Shown here in pieces: positions 45,267-53,514 of a stretch of 64,000 nucleotides of DNA. The notes beneath the pieces are model-generated. The model was not told the DNA's origin. It saw only the letters and a program-made list of their open reading frames with translations, and made no database searches. Source of the DNA: Bdellovibrio sp. NC01 (lineage in GTDB: Bacteria > Bdellovibrionota > Bdellovibrionia > Bdellovibrionales > Bdellovibrionaceae). The DNA is taken from contig NZ_CP030034.1 of the NCBI RefSeq assembly GCF_006874625.1, positions 2,790,001-2,854,000 on the forward strand. The letters are read 5' to 3'. Within the stretch, counting starts at the first letter, position 1, and the number at the start of each line of letters is the position of its first letter. The position numbers and the translations under genes were made by a program.

Positions 45267-46802
45267 TTACCACTCAAGTTCGCCGACAGTTTTATTCACA
45301 ACCGCCATAATTTCACCAGACGTCATCATTGCTTTAATAGCTTCAACGTCCTTAGAGAAAATGCGGTCTTCTTTTGCGAATGGCACTGTTTTACGAATAT
45401 GCGCATGAACCGCGGCAACTGCTGCTGCCGGTTTTGCTGGCGCTAGCAAGTCAAGAGCTTGACATGCCGACAACAATTCCATGGCAACTACGTTTTCCGC
45501 ATTACGCAGAATTTGTGCAAATTTACGAGCAGCAATCGTACCCATCGACACGTGATCTTCTTTTTCCGCAGATGTTGGAATTGAATCCACTGATGCTGGA
45601 TGCGCCAAAACTTTGTTTTCGCTGACCAAAGATGCCGCAGCCACTTGCACGATCATGTGACCGGAATTCAAACCACCGTTTGGTGTCAAGAATGGAGGAA
45701 GTTCTGACATCTGTGTCGAAATCATTTTTGAAATACGGCATTCGCTGATGCTTGCTTGCGAGCTGATAGCAATACCTGCGAAATCCATCGCGTGCGCCAC
45801 TGGCATCCCGTGGAAGTTACCGCATGACAAAACTTTGTTCGCATCAGCAAAAACCAATGGATTGTCTGTTGAGGAATTGGCTTCAGTTTCCAAAACTTTG
45901 ACGATGTACTGAAGAGCATCTTTCGCAGCCCCATGAACCGCTGGCATACAACGAAGTGAATACGCATCTTGGACACGGTGATCGTCAGTCAAATGTTGTT
46001 GACCGATTTCAGACATCTCGCCCATCAACTTCATAAGATTGCGCGCCGTTTTCGCTTCGCCCGGATGCGGACGTGTTGCAGAGATCAATGGATCAAACGC
46101 TTTACGTGAACCACGCAAGCCTTCTAGTGACATTGCACCGGCAAGATCCGCCGTCCACAGCAAACGACGCGCTTCCCACAATGACAACAAACCAACTGAC
46201 GTCATCACTTGGCAACCGTTGATCATTGAAAGACCTTCTTTGGCTTTCAGATCAAGCGCCTTGATATTTTTCTTTTTAAGCAAAGTTTGAACTTCAACGG
46301 GTTTACCATCTTCGCCCCACGCATCACCTTCACCGATGATTGCCAAAGCCAAATGCGACAATGGAGCCAAGTCACCACTCGCACCCACGGAACCTTGTGA
46401 AGGCACGACTGGAATGATGTCGTTGTTCAGGAATTCCAAAATTTTCTCAACAACAGTTGGACGAATACCGCTATGACCTTTTGCCAAAGCATTCGCACGC
46501 AACATCATCATCGCACGAGTTTCAGTTTTCGTGAACGGAGCACCAATGCCCATTGAATGCGAACGAATCAAGTTACGTTGCAGTTGTTCGATTTCGCCAT
46601 CAGAGATTCTTACAGATGAAAAGGCACCGAAGCCAGTGTTCACACCGTACATCACTTCGCCGCTTGCAATACGTCCCTCGATATAATCACGAGACTTTTG
46701 CATTTGCGCTTTTGCAGAAGCAGCCAATTCAACTTTCATTGATGGCGTATTAGCTGCCGCATAGAGGTTTTCTAAAGTGATGTTTTCACCTGTAATTTGC
46801 AT
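45267..46802 (-). CDS. hutH: Histidine ammonia-lyase
   Basis: HutH deaminates histidine to urocanate, step one of histidine breakdown. The 511-residue protein has the self-cyclising Ala141-Ser-Gly143 that forms the MIO cofactor, within SQGSVGASGDLAPLSH, and YGVNTGFGAF near the N-terminus. CAGGAGTTAGGT precedes the ATG. No terminator separates it from the convergent lipoprotein gene. Other hut genes in the window are hutI (8.9 kb) and hutU (38.5 kb); hutG or a hutF/G pair is not seen. Confidence 0.97.
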   Translation of the reverse strand: MQITGENITLENLYAAANTPSMKVELAASAKAQMQKSRDYIEGRIASGEVMYGVNTGFGAFSSVRISDGEIEQLQRNLIRSHSMGIGAPFTKTETRAMMMLRANALAKGHSGIRPTVVEKILEFLNNDIIPVVPSQGSVGASGDLAPLSHLALAIIGEGDAWGEDGKPVEVQTLLKKKNIKALDLKAKEGLSMINGCQVMTSVGLLSLWEARRLLWTADLAGAMSLEGLRGSRKAFDPLISATRPHPGEAKTARNLMKLMGEMSEIGQQHLTDDHRVQDAYSLRCMPAVHGAAKDALQYIVKVLETEANSSTDNPLVFADANKVLSCGNFHGMPVAHAMDFAGIAISSQASISECRISKMISTQMSELPPFLTPNGGLNSGHMIVQVAAASLVSENKVLAHPASVDSIPTSAEKEDHVSMGTIAARKFAQILRNAENVVAMELLSACQALDLLAPAKPAAAVAAVHAHIRKTVPFAKEDRIFSKDVEAIKAMMTSGEIMAVVNKTVGELEW

Positions 46803-46908
46803 ACCTAACTCCTGTTTTCTAGAGTCGGCATCCTAGCTAAAAGAGGCTTAAAAGGCAGCACGGAAGGCGTTCGACGCACTGGATAATGGCGAATTTTAGG
46901 CATAAAAA

Positions 46909-46932
46909 AAGGGATGGTTTAACCCATCCCTT
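46909..46932 (-). terminator. Rho-independent terminator of the small outer-membrane protein gene
   Basis: AAGGGATGG and CCATCCCTT form a 9-bp stem followed on the reverse strand by TTTTTTT. Confidence 0.88.
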
Positions 46933-46970
46933 AAGAAACACAATCTATAAAACCTAAATAGGCTTTCCTA

Positions 46971-46987
46971 CTCCGACAGAGTCAGAG
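46971..46987. repeat. Triloop mini-hairpin, CTCCGAC-AGA-GTCAGAG
   Basis: A 7-bp stem with one mismatch and a three-base loop, just after the stop codon of the outer-membrane protein gene. Arms share TCCGAC with the hairpins at 2552 and 22145. Confidence 0.4.
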
Positions 46988-46989
46988 GA

Positions 46990-47535
46990 CTAAAAATTCA
47001 ATGGCAAAGAAACCGAGAACATCACGTTCTCACTTTGAATATCATCAGCACCTGTCAATGAACCGCCATCAACTTTGTCCACTTTTGCCTTAATGTATTC
47101 AACGTTCAAAGAGATGAATGGCAAACCTGTGAAACCAACACCCACTTTGTATGTTTTATTTTTCAAAGTTGAATTGTGTGGAGAATCCAATTTTTGATCA
47201 TCCATAAATGCATAACCAGCCCAAGCTCTTAACAAAACTGGTAAGTCGATACCAACAACACCATACAATGAGTTGCGTTTCATATCTGAATTTGCAACCG
47301 AACCGCTATCTGGTTTGAAGTTACCGCTGATACCCAAGTTACCATCAAGCCCCAACCACAACATGATTGGCGTGTGATAAGCTAAACGTGCACCGATATT
47401 TACGCCATCGCCTTTGCCATCTGGATCAGAGAACTTACCAGTTTCGTAACCCAAATATGGTTCAAACATAATGCTGGCATTTGCAACTCCGGAAACGCCA
47501 AGCATCAATGCTAGAGCGATAATAAACTTCTTCAT
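46990..47535 (-). CDS. Small outer-membrane beta-barrel protein
   Basis: A 181-residue protein with a signal peptide (cleavage near VANA-SI). The mature part has eight or so amphipathic strands starting MFEPYLGYETGKF and ends with a terminal Phe (VSLPLNF), as expected for BAM recognition. It resembles OmpW/OmpA-barrel or Ail-like small porin-type proteins. The start at 47535 has AAAAGGAG upstream. It has its own terminator. The exact family is not certain. Confidence 0.85.
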   Translation of the reverse strand: MKKFIIALALMLGVSGVANASIMFEPYLGYETGKFSDPDGKGDGVNIGARLAYHTPIMLWLGLDGNLGISGNFKPDSGSVANSDMKRNSLYGVVGIDLPVLLRAWAGYAFMDDQKLDSPHNSTLKNKTYKVGVGFTGLPFISLNVEYIKAKVDKVDGGSLTGADDIQSENVMFSVSLPLNF

Positions 47536-47653
47536 AAATGTTCTCCTTTTGTAACCCAAAAAATTTCACAGATACTTTACAATTCTGGAAGCAGTCGAAG
47601 AGATCGTCAAAGGAATCTCGTAGCGCAAATAGGTCCAAGGTCCGGAGGTTTTT

Positions 47654-48169
47654 ATGTTGAACGCCTATAAAGATGATAAAGAATATTACGACTCTCTTCC
47701 GCGCAAACGTATTGGAACTGGCGCTTTAATATTTTATAAAAACCAAATCCTCGTCGTGCAGCCAACTTACAATCCAAGTTGGCTACTTCCAGGTGGAACC
47801 GTCGAAGCGGAAGAGTCTCCCCTTGAAGGCTTGCACCGTGAAATGAAAACACAACTGAATTTAAAAATTGAACCAACACGTTTGATCGCTGTGGATTACA
47901 TTCACAATCGCGACGTCAAAGGTGAATACGTACAATTCTTATTTGAAACAAAAGAGTTGAATGAACTGCAAGCTCAAGGAATCAAACTCGCTTCTGAAGA
48001 ACTGAAAGACTATAAATTTGTCGATATCGAACAAGCGATCGGCATGTTGACGGCATCTGCCGCCAAACGTTTAGAGAGTGCTTTGATTTCTTTGCAAGAT
48101 GGTCAACTGACGACTTATTTAGAAGACGGCAACTTGCCATCTTTCAGAGCCCAAATGGCGCTTTTATAG
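47654..48169 (+). CDS. Nudix-fold protein with degenerate catalytic box
   Basis: A 171-residue protein with a Nudix domain. The box at 48-70 (GTVEAEESPLEGLHREMKTQ, then LNL) keeps the Gly, the first Glu and the Arg-Glu, but the two following catalytic Glu and the Gly are Thr66, Gln67 and Asn69. Metal-dependent diphosphate hydrolysis may therefore be lost or altered. GGAGG precedes the ATG. The 3' end overlaps the convergent rpe gene by 55 bases, with no terminator between. Confidence 0.82.
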   Translation: MLNAYKDDKEYYDSLPRKRIGTGALIFYKNQILVVQPTYNPSWLLPGGTVEAEESPLEGLHREMKTQLNLKIEPTRLIAVDYIHNRDVKGEYVQFLFETKELNELQAQGIKLASEELKDYKFVDIEQAIGMLTASAAKRLESALISLQDGQLTTYLEDGNLPSFRAQMALL

Positions 48170-48777
48170 TCGTTGCCGAATACGTAGGAACCGGCGACAA
48201 AGACGTCGGCTTCGTGACACAACAACGCAGTTTCCGCATTGATACCGCCATCGACTTCAATCAAACATTTCAGATTTTGTTTTGAAATTTCCGCACGCAA
48301 TGCGGAGATTTTGGCGATCTGATCATGCATGAAAGATTGGCCACCAAAACCAGGCTCTACAGTCATCACAAGAACCAAATCACACAGTGACAACAACGGC
48401 AGAACATCTTGCACAGACGTTCTTGGGCGAAGAGTAATCCCCGCCTTTGCACCAAGTGCTCTGATGTTTTTTAGAACAGCCGCAGGATCTTTTGTCGATT
48501 CCACGTGAATCGTCAGATAATCACTGCCCGCCTTTACGAATTGTTCGACGTACTTTTCTGGTTCATCGATCATCAAGTGAACATCAAGCGGTAACGGAGA
48601 AATTTTCTTTAACGACTTCACAACCGGAATTCCGATTGTGATATTCGGAACGAAGTGCCCGTCCATCACATCCACGTGAACCCAGTCAGCACCTGCTGTG
48701 GCAATGGCCTTAATTTCTTTTTCAAGATTGGCAAAATCCGCACTTAAAATTGAAGGAGCGACCATCTTAGACGCCAA
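48115..48777 (-). CDS. rpe: Ribulose-phosphate 3-epimerase
   Basis: Rpe interconverts ribulose 5-phosphate and xylulose 5-phosphate. The 220-residue TIM-barrel has APSILSADFANLEKE, VHVDVMDGHFVPNITIG and VMTVEPGFGGQ, the standard motifs with metal-binding His and Asp. The TTG at 48777 has AGGAG six bases upstream and is preferred; an ATG four codons on (48765) has no site at good distance. Either way it starts within or next to the fmt stop. It is the last gene of the def-fmt-rpe run and overlaps the convergent Nudix gene. Confidence 0.94.
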   Translation of the reverse strand: MASKMVAPSILSADFANLEKEIKAIATAGADWVHVDVMDGHFVPNITIGIPVVKSLKKISPLPLDVHLMIDEPEKYVEQFVKAGSDYLTIHVESTKDPAAVLKNIRALGAKAGITLRPRTSVQDVLPLLSLCDLVLVMTVEPGFGGQSFMHDQIAKISALRAEISKQNLKCLIEVDGGINAETALLCHEADVFVAGSYVFGNDYKSAIWALKDGKLPSSK

Positions 48778-49714
48778 GCTTATCTCCTACTTTTAGATCG
48801 TGACCTTTTAAGAAATCAGCAACCGGCATGCGCGTGCGCGACTCGGGCTGAACTTCAAAGAGTTTCAAAATGCCTTCACCTGTCGCAACGGAAATATAAT
48901 CCGGTTGCACCGAAGTGATCGTCCCTGGCTCAACAGTCGTGACACCCGAAACCGGTTGCACGCGGTGAATTTTCAACTTTTTACCTTGCAGTAAAGTGTA
49001 AACACCAGGTCCATAAACGAAACCACGAACTTTGCCGTCGATCGCCTTTGCAGACGTCGACCAATCAATTTGTGATTCATGTTTTTCAATTTTTTTCGCG
49101 AACGTCACTTGCGATTCATCTTGTGGAATTGGCGCCAAGTTTCCGCGCACGTAATCCATCAACTCCACTTTCAAAAGTTCAGCACCAAGGACTGCCAATT
49201 GATCGTGCAATTGCATCGCATCCATTTCAGGAGTGATTTTCACGCGACGAATACCGATGATGTCACCGGCATCAAGTTTCTTAACCATTTTTTGCAGTGT
49301 CACGCCGCTTTCGACATCACCGGCTTCAATCGCACGTTGAATCGGAGCTGCCCCACGCCAGCGTGGCAATACGGAACCGTGCACATTCACGCAACCAAAG
49401 CGGAATGAATCCAAAAATTCTTGAGTCAAAATTTGTCCGAAGGCCACAACCACAGCGACTTCAGCGCCCCAGTTGCGGATTTCTTCTAAAATAAGTGGAT
49501 TGGATTTTAAAGATTCAGGCGCAAGAACTTTAAGACCGTTCATTTGCGCAACTTGTTTGACCGGAGACGGAGTCAGCTGCAGTTTGCGACCCGCAGGACG
49601 ATCCGGTTGAGTCACCACGCCTACCACTTCAAAGTGCTCATCAGAAAGAAGCGATTTCAAAGATGTGACAGCAAATTCTGGAGTACCTAGGAAGCAGACG
49701 CGGACTTTACTCAT
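48767..49714 (-). CDS. fmt: Methionyl-tRNA formyltransferase
   Basis: Fmt formylates initiator Met-tRNA using 10-formyltetrahydrofolate. The 315-residue protein has the N-terminal fold with FLGTPEFAVTSL, the NVHGSVLPRWRGAAPIQRAI catalytic region (Asn, His and downstream Asp) and a C-terminal tRNA-binding domain. Its start overlaps the def stop as ATGA, the usual def-fmt coupling. The rpe gene is coupled downstream. Confidence 0.97.
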   Translation of the reverse strand: MSKVRVCFLGTPEFAVTSLKSLLSDEHFEVVGVVTQPDRPAGRKLQLTPSPVKQVAQMNGLKVLAPESLKSNPLILEEIRNWGAEVAVVVAFGQILTQEFLDSFRFGCVNVHGSVLPRWRGAAPIQRAIEAGDVESGVTLQKMVKKLDAGDIIGIRRVKITPEMDAMQLHDQLAVLGAELLKVELMDYVRGNLAPIPQDESQVTFAKKIEKHESQIDWSTSAKAIDGKVRGFVYGPGVYTLLQGKKLKIHRVQPVSGVTTVEPGTITSVQPDYISVATGEGILKLFEVQPESRTRMPVADFLKGHDLKVGDKLGV

Positions 49715-50313
49715 TTCGTTTCGGCTTTCTCTGGTGCTGATTCTGTTTCTTCGTCTTTTTGTTTTGGTGGATAGCCGTGTTTTTTAATCTGAGTTTTGAT
49801 TTTGTTGCTCTTCACGAAACTCAAGTGATCGATAAACAACGTCCCTTCCAAATGATCCAGCTCATGCTGCATGCAAATGCCAAGAAGACCGTCTGATTTT
49901 ACGCGGAATTCTTTACCGTTAACATCGAACGCTTTCATCTCAACAACTTGATTGCGAGTCACAGTTTCGAAGTAACCAGGAACTGACAAACAACCTTCAT
50001 CATAAGTTGTTTTGCCTTCACCGTTTACGATTTCTGGGTTGATCAAAATCAATGGTTGTTTCACAGCCTTTTCAAGCTCTGTCATGTCTTCGTCTTTGTA
50101 ACGACGACCTTTATCATCGCGCGGGCGTGTGTCGATAACGACCATACGGATCAACTCACCGATTTGTGGTGCTGCTAAACCAATACCGTGCGCATCGTAC
50201 ATGGTCTCGATCATGTCGTCGGCAAGCTTTTGTAGCTCTGGGCCGAACGTTTCCACAGGCTTCGATACTTCACGAAGACGTGGGTCTGGGAATGTGAGGA
50301 TTTTCCTGATCAT
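49711..50313 (-). CDS. def: Peptide deformylase
   Basis: Def removes the formyl group from nascent proteins. The 200-residue metalloenzyme has the three motifs GIGLAAPQIG (44-52), EGCLSVPG (Cys108) and QHELDHLEG (His150, Glu151, His154) that hold the metal and catalytic Glu. A charged C-terminal tail of about 25 residues follows. GGAGGTCT precedes the ATG. It starts the def-fmt-rpe unit, after the LptF/LptG gene on the same strand. Confidence 0.97.
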   Translation of the reverse strand: MIRKILTFPDPRLREVSKPVETFGPELQKLADDMIETMYDAHGIGLAAPQIGELIRMVVIDTRPRDDKGRRYKDEDMTELEKAVKQPLILINPEIVNGEGKTTYDEGCLSVPGYFETVTRNQVVEMKAFDVNGKEFRVKSDGLLGICMQHELDHLEGTLFIDHLSFVKSNKIKTQIKKHGYPPKQKDEETESAPEKAETK

Positions 50314-50343
50314 ATGAGACCTCCAAATCAGGCCCCCATTATA

Positions 50344-51423
50344 TCAGCGTTTCGTGCGTTTGAGAAGGACCAAGGCCAAGAGCCCCATGAGTATGTTTGG
50401 TGCCCACGCTGCCGCTAAAGGTGGCAACGTTCCGTGTTGTCCAAGAGTGATTCCAGACGAATATAACACGTAATAAGCGAAAACCAGGGCCAAACAGATC
50501 CCCACGTTCAGCATTGTGCCCCCCGAACGAGCACGACCGACACTGAAAGGGATGCCTAAAAGACACATCACAAGGCCAGCAAACGCGAAGCTAATTTTCG
50601 AGTGATAATCGACCTCATAAGCGATCGTATCCAACCCCGCCTCTTTATTTTTATTGATGAAATGTTCCAGCTCTTTTTGTGTCATCATGCTGGAAGTTTG
50701 CCCGGCACTTTGCAGGTCTTTCGAGTCTTCGGCCATCACGATGCTTTTCGTTTTGAATTGCGTCGTTAAAGGGAAACTTGAATCCTTACTGAAAATCGTG
50801 ACCGTTCCGTTTTCAAGAAGCCACTGTGTGCCTTTGATTTCGACATCGTGGGCCGTCATCATTTGCACTAAATCCCACGCCTCGTTGAACACATACATTG
50901 TCAAACCTTGAGCTTTATCCCCTTGGGCACTCAGAGTTTTAATATTGAAAATGGAATCTTTGGTGCGGTACCAGATCTTATTGGTCTTGACCGTTGAAAA
51001 GCGATGCGGCTCTTTTTTAATGTCGTAGTAAAAGATGTAGTTCTTTTCACGAGTCGCTGCGGGAATCAGACGATCACCAGCAGCATAACCAACCGCAGAA
51101 AGCACAATAACCAACGATAAGAGCGGCGTTGAGATTCTTAAAAGACTCATCCCGCTTGCAAATAACGCAACGAGTTCGTTGGCTTTATTCAAGCTTGTGA
51201 GCGTCAAAATAGTGCCCATCAAACAGGCGACCGGAAGCAGCTTTGAAATGATCTCTGGGAATGAATAAAGGTAATAGTTTAAGAGCGTGCCGGGAGCTAC
51301 GTTCTTATACGAAGACAGCGTCGACATCGCATCCACGGCAGTAAAAAGAGTCAGAAAAATCAGAAGGCCACCGATGAAGTAACCAATAAATAGCCATGAT
51401 GTGTAACGGTCGATGCGGTTCAT
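50344..51423 (-). CDS. LPS export permease, LptF/LptG family
   Basis: A 359-residue YjgP/YjgQ-family inner-membrane protein with three N-terminal and three C-terminal helices around a periplasmic beta-jellyroll-like domain. This is the LptF/LptG layout of the LptB2FG complex that extracts lipopolysaccharide. The N-terminal MNRIDRYTSWLFIGYF and the long central domain fit; I cannot tell LptF from LptG. No partner gene is next to it. No clear ribosome binding site is seen before the ATG. Confidence 0.88.
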   Translation of the reverse strand: MNRIDRYTSWLFIGYFIGGLLIFLTLFTAVDAMSTLSSYKNVAPGTLLNYYLYSFPEIISKLLPVACLMGTILTLTSLNKANELVALFASGMSLLRISTPLLSLVIVLSAVGYAAGDRLIPAATREKNYIFYYDIKKEPHRFSTVKTNKIWYRTKDSIFNIKTLSAQGDKAQGLTMYVFNEAWDLVQMMTAHDVEIKGTQWLLENGTVTIFSKDSSFPLTTQFKTKSIVMAEDSKDLQSAGQTSSMMTQKELEHFINKNKEAGLDTIAYEVDYHSKISFAFAGLVMCLLGIPFSVGRARSGGTMLNVGICLALVFAYYVLYSSGITLGQHGTLPPLAAAWAPNILMGLLALVLLKRTKR

Positions 51424-51472
51424 ACTGGTATTATGTCTTGACTCAATACGAAAATACTATTTAACTTTCCTT

Positions 51473-52633
51473 ATGGCTTTACGCGTCTTACTTGCAGATG
51501 AAAGTTCCACAATTAAAAAGGTTATGCAACTGGCTTTGTCAGACTTCGCGGTCGACGTTAAAGCCGTGCCTGTGGGCCTTGATGTTTTGCCTGTCGCTAA
51601 GACATTTAAACCTGACATCGTTTTCGCAGATGTGCTTATTGCCAAACGCAATGGCTATGAAGTGTGTTCTGACTTAAAAAACGATCCTGAAACTGCCAAC
51701 ATTCCTGTCGTTTTGATGTGGAGTGGATTCATGGAAGTCGATGAAGCTAAAGTAGCAGCTTCCGGCGCCAATGGCCGTTTAGAAAAACCTTTCGATGCAG
51801 ATCATTTGCGCAACTTAGTAAATGACCTTGTTCAAAAGGCTAAAACAAATCCTGTTAGCTCATTCTTGCAATTCCCAGAGATGCCAGACTTCGAAGAAAC
51901 TCCTGCTGAAAATGCAGTCGTATCTGACGATGCCATTGGCAACGACGACGTTTACGCAATCCCAGAGGAAAGCGGAACTGGTTTCGCAGTTCTTCCTGAA
52001 GTTTCTGATGCTGATGCAAATCCCCTAGAAATTCCAGGTGAGGAATTCTCTGCAGTGCCTTTGACTTCTCCTCGTGGCGAAGAAGAACACGATGAAGGTG
52101 GCTGGGCTCACCAAGATTTGACGAAATTTAAAATCAATATCCCAGTTGAAAATGAAGCGACTGATTTTGCTTCGAAATTTGTGATTCCTCAGGATGATCT
52201 TTCGAATGCAACGTTTGAAGTTTCTGGCGACTTTGAAGAAGTTAGTTTCCACGGCACTGATGCTGAATTGGGACCTGACTTAACACAAAGACCTACAACA
52301 TCAACAGGTGTGAAACCTGCGCCTGCGAAGCAAGCTCCTGTGGCTGCGAAAGCAGATCCTGCTGCTGGATTTGTAGAAAACATTCAGCGTTCCGTTAAAG
52401 ATCAAATGATGGAATCCCTCAAAAAGGGTCCGTCTGCAGCGACTCCTTCTGCTGCAAAGTCCAATATCCAATCTCAAGGTGACATGAACGCCGAGATGAT
52501 GGAAAAGATTGTTCGAGAGGAAGCTCGCGAAGTGATCGAAACCATCTGCTGGAAAGTCCTTCCCGAGATTGCAGAACGTATCATTCGCGAAGAGATCAAC
52601 AAGATCCTTCGTGAAACTGAGAAATCTATTTAG
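51473..52633 (+). CDS. Response regulator with receiver domain, disordered middle and C-terminal helix
   Basis: A 386-residue protein with a CheY-like receiver at 1-120 (Asp9-Glu10 acidic pocket, phospho-Asp53 in FADVLIAKRNG, Lys105 in RLEKPF). Residues about 125-330 are acidic and low complexity (many Glu, Asp, Pro, Ala), probably disordered. A C-terminal helix of about 40 residues (EMMEKIVREEAREVIETICW, then PEIAERIIREEI) follows; similar tails occur on deltaproteobacterial regulators. There is no DNA-binding or enzyme domain, so output is likely through protein contacts. The ATG at 51473 is inferred from the receiver start. It diverges from lptF/G. Confidence 0.82.
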   Translation: MALRVLLADESSTIKKVMQLALSDFAVDVKAVPVGLDVLPVAKTFKPDIVFADVLIAKRNGYEVCSDLKNDPETANIPVVLMWSGFMEVDEAKVAASGANGRLEKPFDADHLRNLVNDLVQKAKTNPVSSFLQFPEMPDFEETPAENAVVSDDAIGNDDVYAIPEESGTGFAVLPEVSDADANPLEIPGEEFSAVPLTSPRGEEEHDEGGWAHQDLTKFKINIPVENEATDFASKFVIPQDDLSNATFEVSGDFEEVSFHGTDAELGPDLTQRPTTSTGVKPAPAKQAPVAAKADPAAGFVENIQRSVKDQMMESLKKGPSAATPSAAKSNIQSQGDMNAEMMEKIVREEAREVIETICWKVLPEIAERIIREEINKILRETEKSI

Positions 52634-52658
52634 TTTTATTTAAGCAGCCTGCCGCTAT

Positions 52659-52682
52659 CCTCTCGCGCAACTGCCCGAGAGG
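52659..52682 (+). promoter_or_regulatory. Hairpin covering the nadC ribosome binding site
   Basis: CCTCTCG and CGAGAGG form a 7-bp stem with a ten-base loop. GAGAGG in the 3' arm is the nadC Shine-Dalgarno, eight bases before the ATG, so the stem could restrict translation. Confidence 0.5.
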
Positions 52683-52689
52683 TATTCAC

Positions 52690-53514
52690 ATGACATTGCT
52701 TGAACTTATTCGCGCCGCAATCAAAGAAGACATGCCTAATGGTGACGTGACGACTGAGTCGTTAGCGCTAAAACCACGTCAAGGCCGCGCACGCTTGAAA
52801 GCAAAAGAAGACATCGTCCTTTCTGGTGCTGCTGCCTTCGAACAAACAATGCAACTGTTGGAACCAAGCTGCCGCGTGAAGTGGCACTTCGAAGAAGGTG
52901 ACGAGATCTTGAACGGTCAAATCATCTGCACAATCGAAGGCGATCTTTTGCAAATCTTGAAAGCGGAACGCGTGGCTTTGAATTTCTTGGGCCATCTTTC
53001 TGGCATCGCGACACTTACTCGTCGTTTCGTAAAAAAAGTTCAAGACACTTCAACGAAGATTCTTGATACACGCAAAACAACTCCGGGCTTTCGTGATCTC
53101 GAAAAGCGTGCGGTTGTTCATGGTGGAGCTGTCAATCACCGCATGAATTTAAGCACGGCTATTCTTATTAAAGACAATCACATCTCGGTGATGGGTGGAA
53201 TTAAAGAAGCTATTTCACGTATTCGTGAACACAGCAATTTGCCAATCGAAGTTGAAACTCGCACTTTGGATGAAGTGAAAGAGGCGATTTCTATGGGCGC
53301 GACTCATCTGTTGTTAGATAATATGAATAACGACATGTTGAAACAGGCTTTGGCGTTAATTCCTGAAGGTGTAAAAACTGAAGCCAGCGGCAACATGAAT
53401 TTGGATCGCGTGCAGTCTGTTGCGCAATTAGGTGTAACTTACATCTCTGTCGGCGCGTTGACTCACTCTGCTCCGTGCGCGGATGTCAGCCTTGTTTTCC
53501 AGTGGGAAGAATAA
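52690..53514 (+). CDS. nadC: Nicotinate-nucleotide diphosphorylase (carboxylating)
   Basis: NadC makes nicotinate mononucleotide from quinolinate and PRPP in NAD synthesis. The 274-residue protein has EDMPNGDVTTESL, the LDTRKTTPGFRDLEKRAVVH (His, Arg, Lys) active-site stretch and VEVETRTLDEV. Its stop overlaps the birA start as TAATG. No nadA or nadB is near. The ribosome binding site sits in a hairpin that could be regulatory. Confidence 0.96.
   Translation: MTLLELIRAAIKEDMPNGDVTTESLALKPRQGRARLKAKEDIVLSGAAAFEQTMQLLEPSCRVKWHFEEGDEILNGQIICTIEGDLLQILKAERVALNFLGHLSGIATLTRRFVKKVQDTSTKILDTRKTTPGFRDLEKRAVVHGGAVNHRMNLSTAILIKDNHISVMGGIKEAISRIREHSNLPIEVETRTLDEVKEAISMGATHLLLDNMNNDMLKQALALIPEGVKTEASGNMNLDRVQSVAQLGVTYISVGALTHSAPCADVSLVFQWEE

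Noticed and set aside
52634-52692. NAD or PreQ1-type riboswitch upstream of nadC.
   Set aside because: The leader is only 56 bases with one short hairpin and shows no known riboswitch core.
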